Shown here one piece after another: positions 19,888 to 32,877 of a stretch of 64,000 bases of DNA. Made by a program: the position numbers and the translations under genes. The stretch spans positions 207,071,504-207,135,503 of the forward strand of contig CM054113.1 in NCBI GenBank assembly GCA_028673005.1, read 5' to 3'. This stretch comes from Tanypteryx hageni. Taxonomy: Eukaryota > Arthropoda > Insecta > Odonata > Petaluridae. How positions within the stretch are numbered: position 1 is the first letter of the stretch; each line of letters opens with the position of its first letter. The notes beneath the pieces are model-generated. The model was given only the letters and a program-made list of their open reading frames with translations, had not been told where the DNA came from and did not search any database.

Positions 19888-22685
19888 AACGCATCATTAA
19901 TCTTTAATAATATTAATCGGCAATTATAATAAAAAAACACTGCTGTTTCAAACTGGAAATTCTAAACAAAATATCGAGTTTGCGTGCGAGCATATTGTTT
20001 CTGCAATCGATCGAATGATAAATAACGCGAGAAGATATTTAAAACACTCATTCGTGTATAATTTGTTACTTGTAATAACATCAAAAATTTAAAAGTAAAA
20101 GAAAAACATTCTCTCTGAATGGCGCGCCTTCCCCCTCCAGCTCTGTCATATCCACCAGCTCACGTGCAAGCCCTTGTATTCTGCTATAAACCTCTCTCTT
20201 TCTATCTCTCTATCCGTCTCCCACCTCCAAAATCCCATCCTCTCCCTCCAACCGTTCCCGGAAAAAATCTCCCAATCATCATCCGCCGCTGAATAGCGCG
20301 AGATTACACATGCCGCAACATAAATCTAGCTCACCTTCTCGTCACTCTCGCTAATTCATCCTGCGGGATATGCCATCCAAAACACTCCCAGGACGAGCGG
20401 GCGAAATCAGTCAGCCTCGCCCGCCAACCGTCCCCTCCCCGCCACTCCCACCGACACGCCCTCGCCCACCCGCCATCCGTTTCGCCTTCCTCCCGCCCGC
20501 CGTTCTTTCCGCCACGCCAACATCTGCCTCCCTCTCTCCACCCCATTCCCGCGGACCGAATGACGCCCATACCCGCGGTCCTCCGCCGCAGCCTCCCTTC
20601 CCCTTCACGGCATTCCCCTCCCTCCCGCCTCCAGCAGTGACAGCCGCATCCCTCAAGCGCTTTCGGTTTGCTTCTTCGCAGCGTTCAATTCCGTCCTTCT
20701 GTTCCGAACGATATCTCTCCCATCCATCCTTTTCTCCGCTCTTAACGCCCGAAGAGGCGACTAATGGCTCTCGCCCGAGTTATAGCCGATCGCTCGGTGC
20801 GATGGTTTTTCATTTTCGCGGCGTCCCATTGGCTTCGATCGGTTGAGGATATGACGGAAGATGGATGGAAGGAGAATCGCCGCAGTTGACCATTCCCAAC
20901 GGAGCTTTGCATCGTTTCGTTCAGATACGTGTGATTAAATTTTGCAGTTCGATAAAGTTCAGGCCCTCGCCACGTTTTTAATTATAATTATCACAACAAA
21001 GAAGAATTTACTTTTCTTCAAAGACTTGGATACAAATAAATATATACATTATACAAACAAAAATCATGCATACAAACATGAACAGAGTTATAGATAAGTA
21101 TTAAATTTCGCTGCAGATATTTTTCATTTTCAGTTAAAAGCCTTCATTAAGGGTAAATTAAGAGAGAAAAACTTTTATATTTTAAATCATAGCTTCTATA
21201 ATATGAAATATTTTTCTCACATGCATAACACATAACAATTTGTTCAATTCACTTTAAAATAATTTTATAAAAGTTACGATAAAAGTATCGCTTGAATTTA
21301 TATCCGATTATACAATTTTTTATGTTTTGACATATTTGATTTCACAGCTTTTGCACTTGCAATCGTGAAATTACTGATAATTTAAATTTCATACCGTGTT
21401 TTCGGGAACAGCCTCAACTTTCCAACTACATATCTGACAATACGAGCGTCTGACAAGGACGAAATGTTCGTTTCATCAGCTCACTTAAAGCAGTAAAATT
21501 AGGGAAGGAAAATCCGGAGAAAGGATTTAAATAGTAAGAAGGGACAAGGGAAAGCGGGGAGAAGCAGCGATAAAAACGGAGAAAGAGAGAAAGACAAACG
21601 CAGAAAAGTAAAGGGGAGGAGAAATGGGAAAGGAAGTGTGCGTTGCGATTCACGAGAAAAAATGACAAAGAGGAACCGTAGAGGCAGAAAGTAAAAGTTC
21701 GAGAGCGGGAGAAAGGAGGAGAACAGAAGCGTAGAAACGGCGAGAGGGAGAGAAAGGGATGGAAGTGGCGGCCCATGACTTTCGCTCACAAAAGCATAAC
21801 GCGCGCCATTTGTCGCAGATTTGCAGACGAAGCTCTCTCGTGTGCTTTGCTGCGGAGGAACGATAACGTCTTTCAAACTGCCTCCAAGGACGGAGTGGGG
21901 AGGAGAGTGAGAGAGGAGGTTGGGTTGGGGTTGAAGGAGGCGGAGGAGAACGTGGAATGGCCGAAGAGAGAGGGGAAGACGGGCAATTTAGGGTGAGGAG
22001 AGGAATTCATTAGCCGACGGAGAGTGGGTGGAGGATGAAGCGTGCGTCGTGTGGACATAGAGAGAGTGACGTCGAACGTGGAGAGAGCGCTTTGGCGGCA
22101 TATATCGCATGCGTGCCGCGTGATAGATGCGGCGTAACGACGCCGTGTTTGACTGCGTAGAGAGGGATGACGTGTAGGAGCCGAGATTGGAAGGCGAGAG
22201 GGGGTGGAGAGAGGGAGGGAGGGAGGGGGGAGGAAGCGAGAATGTTGAGAGAGAGAGATAGAGTAATCTGGGGCTGTGCAACTAGGCGGGGAAACGCCAT
22301 GGCAACGGGAGAGAGAGAGAGAAACCGGGAGGAATTAGGGGAGAAAGGAGCGGAGGAAGCGAGGCAGAAGGTAAACAGCAAGTGCGAGAGGAAAGGGAGT
22401 GAAAATAGTAGGCTCGGAACTCACGGAACCGTATAATCCCTCCACGTTTGAGCTAAGAGGGGTTACCACCGTAGGCAGGATTGGGGAGTGGTGGTGGTGG
22501 GAGAAGGTATATGGAATCGAACCCGATTTGCACGAGCGAAGGGACCTTAATTCCGCCGAATTTGCGGGAAAATCCTTTAAGAGGGAAGGAGACAGTTAAT
22601 ATAGACGGGTTTTATTTCGAAGAAAGCTAAGAGTGGGTAGGAGCTAGGGAGAAGAGGGAGTAGAGAAAGCAGGTGCTGCGTAAGC
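19884..22685. other. No gene recognised; CpG-containing C-rich tract and purine tracts
   Basis: A C-rich, CpG-containing tract (about 20180-20860) is followed by AT-rich DNA and then purine-rich DNA (21490-21770 and 21890-22400). Overlapping open frames on both strands give low-complexity Pro/Ser or Gly/Arg/Glu products. A CpG-rich promoter of a gene outside the window cannot be excluded around 20.4-20.8 kb, but no initiator or exon is visible. Confidence 0.55.
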
Positions 22686-22689
22686 GGAG

Positions 22690-23240
22690 GAGGGGGAGGA
22701 GGGAGAGGAGGAAGAGGGGAGGAAGGAGTGGAGTAGGAGTGGAGGAAGGGGGGAGGAAGGGGGGATGAAGGGGGAGAAAGGGGGAGGAAGGGGGCGGAAG
22801 GGGGAGAAAGGGGGATGAGGGGGGGAGGAAGGGAGGAGAAAAGGAGGAAGGAAGGGCGGAGGAAGGGGAGAGGAAGGAGGAGGAAGGGGGGAGAAAAAGG
22901 GGAGGAAGGGGAGAGGAAGGGGGAGGAAGAGGGGGAGAGAAGGGGGAGAGAAGGGGGAGAAAAGGGGGAGGAAGGGTGGAGGAAGGGCGGAGGAAGGGCG
23001 GAGGAAGGGCGGAGGAAGGGCGGAGGAAGGGGGAGGAAGGGGGGAGAAAAGGGGGGAGAAGGGGGAGGAAGGGGGGAGAAAAGGGGGGAGAAGGGGGAGG
23101 AAGGGGGGAGGAAGGGGGTAGGGGTAGGAAATGGGAGGAAGGGGGAGGAAGGGGGGTAGGGGTAGGAAATGGGAGGAAGGGGGGAGGAAGGGGGTGGAAG
23201 GGCGGAGGAAGGGCGGAGGAAGGGGGGGAGGGCGAAAGAG
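22690..23240 (+). repeat. G-rich polypurine tract (GGAGGAAGGGGG-like)
   Basis: About 550 bases of almost pure purine on the + strand built from GGAAGGGGGGA, GGCGGAGGAAG and GGGGAGAAA units, many with runs of four to six G. Such DNA can form triplexes or G-quadruplexes. The long frames on both strands (Pro/Leu/Ser-only, or Gly/Lys/Glu/Arg-only) are compositional artefacts. Confidence 0.9.
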
Positions 23241-25460
23241 AGGGTGAAGTCAAAATGTCGGAAGAATGCGGAGGAAGTTTTAAAGGTGAGAGAGTCAGAA
23301 ACTAAGAGAAAAAGAAGAACCGTCCTAATTGATACATTAAATACACCTAAAACACGATCTTACTGCTTATTTATTTCAAATATGCGCATTGAAAGTCATT
23401 CAGAAAACAAAATCAGGACTAAAGCAAAAATTAATGAATTATAAAGGCAAATCCTACACAGAAACAATGACAATAACACTAAGAAAGTAATTTAAAAATT
23501 GAATTTGATAGGGCGCTTATTGAGAGGAGACTGCATGATGTGTGATTAAAGAAAATTTTGAAGGAAAAGCAGGAAGAGAGAAGTAGTCTTTATTCGTGTT
23601 ACATACGTAAATGTAAATTACGGCGTAAAAAGCCGAATGCGGTGACCCATGTCCATGAAGAGCGCGTTAAAAGCAAAAAACGTTCAAATGGGAGCAAATT
23701 AGAATGTATCTTTGGACCAGAAGACGCCAAATTGTAGAAGCATCCAAATGTTTTGGTTGCGTTTAATTAGATTTAGATATTTAATTTCATTCCAGGATCA
23801 GTTTTATTTTAGCGTCAATATAAATTTACGATTTGATATTACCATTTTTCTTCTACTACCTTTAATTTTAAGATTTAAGATCTAAACTTTTTCCAGTTTA
23901 ACTTATAATAGTGTTATTATTTCAAATGTTTCGACGATTTGCCTAAAAATTAGATAAATATTTCTTTAATTTCTTTAGTCTTTAACATCGTCAGTTAAAT
24001 TTTCTCTTGAAGCCGCGTCACATGGCATCGAGGATTTAGTTTAATTAAATATAAAAACTGAACAATTCATTCGCGCATGTATTAAAACTGCGGGCAGAAT
24101 ACAGTGCGTGCTAGCGAAATAATATTTTAGATATAACCATTTATTAAGTTATGACGCGGAAGAAAAATATGTCCATTTAGTTTACTTGTCCATTCGGAGT
24201 GAATTTTAAATTCTTTGCAATGAAAAATTAACGAATAACGCTTAAATTCTAGTGAAAATCACCTATGCGGAAATTTGTAACAATTTCGGTTTTTGCCGGC
24301 CTGGTGAATTTCATATCTCGTTTGTTCTTCGAGGATTCGATTTTACAATTTCCGACGACTTTTATGTTTCAAAAATGACTGGTTACCATATTGATAAATA
24401 CAGAATAGCTAACCATATATGGTTTAAGAAGATATTTTCACTCGAATGATGACGATCGCAATGGGTATATTCAGATAATTTATGGAAAAAGAAAATTTAA
24501 TCATTTTATCATTAATTAAATTGCTTCACCTAAATTTGACTTGATTCGGTAGAGCATCTCAAATTATTCTGAAAAATCTTGAATTCAAATCATTCAACTC
24601 GAGCCAACGTTTCTACGCGATATAACGACGCGAGACAGTTAATTATCGACATGTTTACGTAGTCTTTTGATTTTGGAGAAAAATATAGGACATCTATCTG
24701 TTCAAGATCTCGGACTTATTTCTCTGGGATATTTAGTACTAAGATCACTTTCAGAATAATCATGTCACCGGTATCGTTTCCTGTAGCTCAAGTAGTTTCT
24801 CAAAAATGGCTTTCAAAGAGGCAGAGGAAGTTAAGAACATTACAATATGTTTTTAAAATTGGAACAATTTTTGAAACGAGAAAAAAGTCTGCTATGACTA
24901 TTTCATGTTTTTAAAAAACAAATTGAAATATGAAGCGAGGCAGTAGAGTGGATTTTTGAGCTCGTTTTAAGTAATTGGAGATGGAGATTGAGATAGTGTA
25001 AGACTTTAACAAACGGAATTGCTCAGCATACTACGTAAATTGGAATCACTGGGTTGGATCAAGTTTGTCCTAGATTGCTTAATTAATCACACTTGTTTTA
25101 TTCATATTATCCATTATAATTGAACTCTGTGCATCTAATTTCACTCGAATTTAGACACGAAATCATAATAAATGCATTATTTTGTTTTCGTTGCTAATGC
25201 AAGGAAAATGGGCCATAAATAATTCTCCGTTCTTCCTGCTTTTTAGGAACATGAAAGATCGCATCTCGTGGAACGTCACATTAATTAATCATACAGCTGC
25301 TGCCCTAAAAATTGCCTGGGACGTTTTTCTTATCGCATTTTGGAAGTTCCGTAGGCGGATGATCACATGGTGTTATTTAAGAAAAATAACTCCCGCACGG
25401 TATTTTGTCACTTATTGTAAAGTTACCAGGAAATTAATTTATCTTTTTTATTACACATAC
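23241..25460. other. No gene recognised; AT-rich
   Basis: AT-rich sequence without domains or element ends. TCTTTATTCGTGTTACATAC at 23587-23606 weakly resembles the conserved block seen at 17151 and follows a purine-rich stretch, but it is too diverged to call. Confidence 0.5.
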
Positions 25461-26107
25461 TTTTCATGAAAAAAATCGACTTCGAAATTTCAACAGAAAT
25501 ACACGTTTTGGGGTCCCCTAAACACGTTTTGACCATTTTCTCGATGATGTGTGTGTGTGTGTGTATGTGATAGCTTTTTTGTGGGTGCTCTAACTCAAAA
25601 ACTATTAATCGAGTCATCACGAAATTTTCCATTTAACATTTTTATAAAAGTCACAAGAACTGATTAGTTTTTGGTAAAAATCGGTCAACCGAAAGTGGGT
25701 ATTTACTCTTGTCACTTATCAGTTATTTTGAAATATTTGCTTTAATATTTGATAAATGTAAAAATGTATCGAAATAAAAGTTGTAGGAAATTTAATTTTG
25801 TACAACCTTTGTTTGAAACATTGTTCCATATAAGAGATATATTATATTTTATTTCCCACCACCACGCCACCTACCGACGACTATTGTTAACAATTGAAGC
25901 TTATTTACGTCTTAGTAACGCTCCTTTTTCTTTCCTTAATTGTTGAAGCTTTGTGGCTATATCCAATATCAGAAGACTATCCTTTCAGTTTATTTCTTTT
26001 CTTTGTAGTCTAAAATTTTTTCGCAGTTTCTTAAAATATTTATTATTAGATAACCTATTTGGAATTTTTAGAGATATTAAAAATATGGAGAAAGTCATGT
26101 GGTGGCC
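25461..26107 (+). repeat. Dispersed repeat, inverted partner of 37742-38290
   Basis: The segment shares, in inverted orientation, a colinear series of matches with 37742-38290: ACACGTTTTG next to ACACGTTTTGACCATTTT, GGGTGCTCTAACTCAAAAAC, AAATATTTGCTTTAATATTT, ACAACCTTTGTTTGAAAC, CACCTACCGACGACTATTGT, ACCTATTTGGAATTTTTAGA. It contains a (TG)n run (25549-25563). Neither copy has coding sequence I can identify, nor clear element ends. The TE class is unknown. Confidence 0.75.
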
Positions 26108-26945
26108 GCATCAGGTTTTTTATTTTAACCGCCCTTTTATGCTTCAAGTTGATATTTTTCCGCCTTTCGGTGTGATCATAGTTTGAATTTTTTCCATTTA
26201 TGCATATTCAAAACACTTCTAATTTCCATGTTTTCTTCGACTTTCTAGAATATTAATTCTTATCTTTAGTCTTTGGCCCCTCCCTGGTGTAATTTCTCCT
26301 ACGAAGAGCTCTGCAGTATATAATTTCCTGTATAGTATATATGCCGTTACTACTTTCTCCATTTTCTTTTAGTCACGTTGATTAAGCGACTCTACTCTCA
26401 AGCTTCAGTGCTCCAAAAGCTTCCGCGTTTATTTTCTCTATCCAATCTTTCTTCAACGTCTCCAAAGTTTTCTCGATGCACACCGTCTTTCGTCATCGCC
26501 CGCATGCCAGACGCTCGTTTCATATCAAAGTTTTGACTCTTTTTTGAGAGTCTCTCTGCTTTTCAGCTAGTCTATGAATTAAGATATCCTTCATGGTCCC
26601 TATTCCAGCTTTGATCTCCCTTGAGTACTTCCGCATTATTGAACACGGGCGCTTAATATTTAATACGATCCAACACCTTTAGATCTCCGAATGTTTCACT
26701 TATCTATGTCGGAAGGCAGGACAGTGAGGATAAGATTCGAGAGCTCGATTGTAGAACGTAGCGATATAGAGGATCGTTTTTCCCTAGGACGATAAGAGAA
26801 CATAATAGGAAAAGATCACGTAGAAAAACTAGGCACCTTTGGTGCACTGCACCCACCAAAATGGTGACTTGCAGGATATCAGGTAGATGTAGAGATGTAG
26901 ATCTTTACGAAACTTGCAATATACCTATCATTCAATTTATTTTTC
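26108..26945. other. No gene confirmed
   Basis: The minus strand between about 26300 and 26700 gives short stretches vaguely like the C-terminal part of a LINE reverse transcriptase, but no diagnostic motif is present, so no call is made. The rest is unremarkable. Confidence 0.45.
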
Positions 26946-27490
26946 GGTTAAAAGTAGACATACGGGGACCTCGCGGCGGTCAATCCCTTGGACTCTCGTA
27001 TTATATAGCTATCCTCATTAGCGCGCGAGATACCTCAAGTCCTCGGCTGTGCGAACACTCCCTCGACTGGAAGTAGGCCAAATCGTAGCCAAAAACACTT
27101 TTCATTGCCCAAAACATCCCATATTTATACAGGTATACTATAAAGGTCACTCAATGGTTATAGCCCAAAAAATACCACTGGGTTGGTACCTTAGAGCGAA
27201 AAATATCAACTGCATTAATATTTGCCGTAGAAAGCCGTTTAAAGGACGTGCATAGTCGAGAAACTACGTACAGTGTTAAACAGAGATGCATTCTCATCAG
27301 AAATGCATTAAATAGTTTTGATTAATTCTTGCTTAATCATCCCTGCGGATGGGGAAAGAAAACCCGATGGGAAGGGTGAGCTGGGGGGTAGAGGAAGGAT
27401 ACGCACAGCCGAGGACTTGAGGTATCTCGCGCGCTAATGAGCATCAAAAGGATAGACCGCCGCGAGGTCCCCGTCTGTCTACTTTTAACC
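26946..27490. mobile_element. Fold-back element with ~90-110-bp inverted arms
   Basis: The left arm (26946-27057) begins GGTTAAAAGTAGACATACGG and holds GGACCTCGCGGCGGTC, CTCATTAGCGCGCGAGATAC and TCAAGTCCTCGGCTGTGC. The right arm (27402-27490) is its reverse complement with few changes. The left arm has ~25 extra bases around 26988-27012. The ~345-bp centre has no coding sequence. This is the architecture of a fold-back element or long-TIR MITE; no clear target duplication was found. Confidence 0.75.
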
Positions 27491-30400
27491 CATTTTTCTT
27501 CTCGCCGCTTCCTCTAAGAGGCAACGAAAGGTTCAATTTATAAAAATGAGCGACAACATGAAACTAGCTTAGATAGAGTATCCTGTGAGTTGTTATGCAG
27601 ACAGGCCAAACGTAAAAACATTCCAAAACACCTAGAAATTATTTTCTAAATATCGAATAAAAGTTTTAATAAAATTATACACCAGAAAATTATTCAAGAT
27701 AGAAATTCGAAATAATCTGAATCTATATTGAAATAATCGGCATAATAAAAATCCTCTAAAGGGACAATCACTTTGTGGAACTCCATAATTGGTAGTATAA
27801 TTGTATGCCTATTATCGGCACAATTGAGATATAAGATGTAGAATATTATACTAGATCATTGTATGTGTACCAAACAATTTGAAAATGCGTTGTAACAAGA
27901 AGCAACAACATTCTTTTAATTATTTAAACCCTGGAGTTATGAATGAGGAGGAAGCGACTAATGGCAGCAGAGCACATTTAAATGTTCACCGCTATTTTTT
28001 CTTTGACCAGGTAAGCCTACCAAGTAACACGGACAAAGAGATTGATGCGACCGATGTAATACATTCGGAGCGACTTCTCTCACCTCCTTCCACCAATCCT
28101 CTTCTCGCTGAAGCGTGAGTTGGACAGTGGGACAGAGGGAGAGAGTTGATGAGTTGATGAGGAAGCGTGCTCGAACATGTCGGCCGACTATACACACAGG
28201 AATCCTCATTAAGACACAAAGGACGTACGGCTTAATATATATATGCTGTCCATATAAACCTTCTGCGCGCGCACAAACAGAGCGATGGAGTCTAAAAAAA
28301 CGACAACTTGCGGTAAGCCACTCATGTTCTGCAGCTAGTCACCTCAAAGGAACGAGGAGCCGAGGGGAAAAAATATATATACCCACTACATCCAGGGAAA
28401 AAAGGGGTGGAGGTGGGAGCAATTGAGCAAAATGGGGCATGAGAACGGGAGGAACGGAGAGGGAGAGAGACAAAGAGCGATAAAGGGAAGGAGATAGGAA
28501 AGGAGAAAGGGATGGGAAGAGAGCAAGGAGGAAAGGGAGAGAGGGAGGGGGAAAGAGAGGGAGAGATGGGGAGAGAGGGAGAGATGGGGAGAGAGGGAGA
28601 GATGGGGAGAGATGGAGAGAGGGGGAGAGGGAGGGGGAGAGGGAGGGGAGGGGGAGAGAGTGGGAGAGGGAAGGGGAGAGAGAGAGAGGGAGGAAGGGGG
28701 AGATGAAGGGGGGGAGGAAGGGGGATAGGGAGGGGGAGATGGAGGGGGAGAGGGAGATGGAGGGAGAGATGGAGATGGAGGGGGAGAGGGAGATGGAGGG
28801 GGAGAGGGAGGGGGAGAGGGAGGGGGAGAGGGAGGGAGTGAGTGAGATGAAAGGAGAGAGATGGAAGGAAATAGAGGAAGGAGAGAGATGGAGGGAGGGA
28901 TGGAGGGAGGGAAAGAGATGAAGGGGTGGAGGAATTGGAATGAAAATAGGGTGGAAAAAGGGGCAGAGAAGAAAGGGGGATGAGCAATAATATAAGTGGA
29001 AGGAGGGAGAGAAAAAGAATCGCGTTGCAGGAGAGATTAAGAGAGAGTTAAAGTGTTATAGAGAGGGAGGATGTGGGTAATAAAGCAAAGGGGTTAATTA
29101 TAAGGAGTGTGAAGGGATTAAATACTGAAGAAAATGAGAAATTATATTAGGAGCGACGGAAGGGATGGAAAAGTGAGAAAGAGAGAAATTAAGAGATAGG
29201 GAAAGACGGGGCGAAGAGGTGCTAGGAAGGTTAAAGAAGGAAGGGGATAATTAAGGAAGGGAGATGGAACTGGTGAGATACACAGAATTAGAGGATACGG
29301 TGAGAAACGAAGCTAGACATTAAAAAAGTCGGAGAGAATGGAGTGGAGAAGAATGAGATTAGTGAAGGAGAATGAAGAAGCTAATTGAACGAGGGATTAA
29401 GATAAGAAGAATAATGCTTTAGAAAGAAAGACGAGAAGAATAAGAAGGAATATAAACTGAGAGAAAAGAAAATATATAAAGAGGAAAGGATAGATGGGAA
29501 ACCAAACTATTGAAAGGTATTTAGAGAGATAAAGTGGGAATTAGAAGAGGAGAATATGAAAGAGAGAGATAGAAAGGACAGATAGCAAAAGTTTAAATAT
29601 CCATTATACGAATTCCAGGTTATTCGTGTGCGTGAGTGCATAGGTTAAATATTGCGCATTCTATGATTTTGGCCAGTAGGTTTTTTCAGAATTTTAGACC
29701 TGTGCATAGCGCGATTTCCTCGATTATTCTTACTGACTAGCCTTGCGAAGATACAGCAGAAAGAGTTCAGTAATATAAAGCATGGAATTTTTCACCTGAA
29801 GTTCATGATAAAATCGACGAATAGATGGTTAGAAGTAAGGGAGGGAGAAAGTAAAAAAGTGTAAGGGAGAATGAGGTTAAAAATAGGGTGGAATAAGAAC
29901 GGAAAAATCGTGGAGAAAGGCACACAGAAAATGGAAAGATAGAGGCGGGAGAAAGAGAGAGAGATTGAGTCGAAAAGAAAGTTAGCATATTAGAGATGTT
30001 TATGGTGTTGGTAGGGAAGAGGAGATAGGGGAGGGGGCGGACGGATGGCTAGATGTGAAAGGTGAGAGGCACCCAGATACAAAAAAGAAGATGGATTAGG
30101 AAGATGAAATATATGGGGAGAATTCAGAAGGAGCAAGATGAGTTTCGCAAGGCAGTAATAAAAAAAAACCGAGAGTGAAAATGTCTTAGGATGCTGCCAG
30201 ATATAGGGCTGAATTGGAAAATCAATGATACACAGTAAAATGAACCTCGGTAACATTTACACATAAACAACAGAATCGTCCTTGGATTAAGTTTCAAGGT
30301 TTCAAGTTCTTTTCTCTGCCGTTTCGACCTAAATATACGGAATTATCGTAAATGATTAGCAAGAGAAAAATTTACCGATAATGTTTCAAAAATGATTTCA

Positions 30401-31040
30401 TGGAAAATTTGGAAATAATTTTAAACCCTTAGATTTCGAAGCTACACATTTTAACTATGCCTACATATTACTCCAATATTTTAATTCTCGCATACACTGA
30501 TGCATAATTCCCTCCAAAAAATCGACAAATTTGGGTAAAGTAGGGATAATTATTAACTATTTGTAAGGTCACTTTTGACAATAATGACTGAAAATGATGT
30601 AATTCCTGAATTCGATAGAATTCTTGAAGTTCTGGAATATGTTTTCTTTCGTTCTCAAAAACAATTGCGGTTAATCAGAACGCATTAAAAATCTTGGTTG
30701 GAAAAATTAACTCCATTCCCGCGCTGAAACTCGTTTGCTAAATTCCTTAAGTTCCGGAATAAAATACAATGCGTATTGGGAAAATTAATTTATTTTAAAT
30801 TCTGTACAACTAATTAAACAAATTATTTTATGTGAAATCATGTTTTTAAAATATATCAATTTATGCGCACACATTTGTTTGAAGTAATTATTTAAATAAT
30901 ATTTTTTCGATATTGAATTAATTATATATCACTTAAATAAATATAAAATGCCAATTCTCTTGGTCACTTAGTCATTATCTCCATAACGCTCAATATCTCA
31001 GTTGTTTCTTCAGCCAGTTCAACTAAATTTGGTAGGATTG
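27491..31040. other. No gene recognised; long purine-rich tracts
   Basis: This 3.5 kb contains a nearly pure purine tract (about 28425-28980, GGGAGAGGGAGATGGAG-like), a long purine-rich zone to about 29590, another at 29820-30140, and AT-rich DNA to 31040. Paired open frames on both strands over 28.3-29.0 kb are artefacts of the tract. Confidence 0.6.
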
Positions 31041-31045
31041 GATTG

Positions 31046-31776
31046 ATCACGTACCAGTCGCGAATGACAAAAAATTTTCAAAAAGGTCCTCGGTTCGACT
31101 CCAGAGGGTGATTTCAATTTCCCATAAGATAAATACGTAGAAATCGATTTTTCGTTTTGCAAATTAAAATCAGAAATAATTGACCTACGATTTTCAGACT
31201 TGTACCGTTTTAAAGAAAAATAAATTACATTTCTTATTCTTATCGCCATATTTTGCCTACGATTCGAAATTACTCAAGCTATACGTTTAAAACACATTCA
31301 TTAGAAGAAGCATTTTAACGATAAGTTACCTTGCCGACCGTGTCATTGTTAAATCTAGAGATTGCATTGCCGTCTCAGCTCTTATACTATATGCGTAAGG
31401 AAAGCGTGCTTTGAATGTTTTAATACGTGAGAGAGAAGGAGAGAGAGGAAGAAAGGAGACCGAGGGAGAGAGAGGGAGTGACAGAGGAGAGAGCGGAAGG
31501 GAGACAGAGAAGGAGGGAGAGGGAGAGAGACAGAAAAAATAAACAGAGATTGATAATGTTCTTTATTAGGACGAGATTGAGACTTCAAAGTCTATTTTTC
31601 CAAAGAAAGAGAGAGGAAGAGAGAAAAGGACGAAGAATGGAAAGTGCATTAAATTTAATACTTAATCCACGCAACGAATTTTGTGAGATTGATACGATCA
31701 CGTACCAGTAGCGAATGATAAAAAATTTTCAAAAAAGGTCCTGGATTCGACTTCAGACGGTGATATCAATCTCCCA
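31046..31776. repeat. Direct repeat pair flanking a polypurine insertion
   Basis: GATCACGTACCAGTCGCGAA...AAAATTTTCAAAAAGGTCCT at about 31046-31136 recurs at about 31697-31776 with GATCACGTACCAGTAGCGAA and the same downstream order, including a GGTTCGACTCC-like motif and TCCCATAA. Between them lies a purine-rich tract with the conserved end block at 31559. The likely origin is a tandem duplication or two insertions of one element. Confidence 0.65.
31559..31600 (+). repeat. Conserved repeat-end block, copy 2 (diverged)
   Basis: GTTCTTTATTAGGACGAGAT followed by TGAGACTTCAAAGTC directly abuts a purine-rich tract (31427-31545). It matches the reversed block at 41403-41443 more closely than the 17151/45521 pair, with the same GAC...GTC dyad. 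Confidence 0.6.
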
Positions 31777-31866
31777 TAATACGATCAATATCTCAGCCAT
31801 TTGTTTTATTACAAAATCCGTTTTAATTGGGCTAATTCATCTTATATATATATATATATATGTATA

Positions 31867-32875
31867 CTAGTAGAAGGTACTTGCATACTGCAAGCATTAA
31901 ATCGCACCTTGAAAAAAACATTAATATTTCCTTAATTCTAAAGATTTCTCCTCTGGACGGGTTTTTGTTTTATCACTATGGAACAATAATGGAGTAAAAC
32001 AATCACTAATTTTTGCAATTTTCGAAATATTATACTTTTCCATATTGAGTTAATAATGCCACACATTTCTGCAAAATTTTAAATTTATAGTACAATTAAA
32101 AGTGAAATAACATTTATCTAATTGTTTAAATTTAAATAATTTATAACGGCCAAAATAACAATTTTATGGATAAATTGAAATGTTTATTCCTTTATATAGA
32201 CTAACCTCTAAATAATTTAAAAATTTCGGCTCCCTAACTTGCGGCGTAGTGTCTAAGCATCTACCTATTTGTTTAAATTTTAAGAATTTTTAACTGCCAG
32301 ACAAATTGAAATATCAAAATTTCTATAATCCCTATTTCGTTTTTTTACAAATCCTACCTAAAAAAATTTCAGCTCCGTTGCACATGGGGAAATACATAAA
32401 CCTTGAAAATTTGTTGAAACAATTGCGAATTTTTAGCGGCCACATTGTTGCACTTTTTCAAGATTTTCGTTTTTTCTAGTCGGATTTGCACATAATCCTA
32501 CCTAAGAAAAAAATTCGAATCTCCAGCTCAACTGGAAGTGCCTAAACATTAGTACCCTTCTATATGTTATATATCATTATATATAGACATTCCTTACAGA
32601 GGAGGAGGAGGTGGAGGATATAACATACTAGTAGTTGGTGATTAAGCATATCATCTCAACATAAAAAAACATTCATTTTTCATATTTCATCATTACAAAT
32701 ATTTTTTTAATTCTAAATATTTCACCTCCGGAGCGATTTTCGTTTTTCCCTTTTGTAAAAATAATAGATTAAAACAATCCTGTTGCCTGGAGATCACGTT
32801 GGTTTATTTAAGAGTTTAGATATTAGTGTAAGGTGATTTTTTAAGCGCTTGCAGTATGCAAGCACCGACAACTCG
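31867..32875. mobile_element. 1.01-kb element with inverted hairpin-bearing termini and TA flanks, second copy
   Basis: The left end CTAGTAGAAGGTACTTGCAT and right end (reverse strand) CGAGTTGTCGGTGCTTGCAT match those at 8532-9550. TA flanks both ends (31865-31866, 32876-32877). Interior sequence also matches that copy and its flank, including GCCTAAACATTAGTA and GAGGATATAACATACTAGTAG around 32530-32635, so an additional internal end is present and the unit may be composite. No coding. The right end is followed at once by the Helitron starting at 32878. Confidence 0.65.
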
Positions 32876-32877
32876 TA

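Noticed and set aside
20180..20860. CpG-island promoter or coding exon
   Set aside because: C-rich and CpG-containing but low complexity, with open frames on both strands and no identifiable exon or transcription signal.
22627..23305. Long open frames on both strands (Pro/Ser/Leu or Gly/Lys/Glu/Arg)
   Set aside because: Direct consequence of a stop-free polypurine tract; no domain or normal codon usage.
26300..26700. Possible minus-strand LINE reverse transcriptase fragment
   Set aside because: Only vague resemblance; no catalytic or conserved motif seen.
28322..28987. 221-codon minus-strand frame
   Set aside because: Leu/Pro/Ser-only product of a polypyrimidine tract; antisense frames are equally open.
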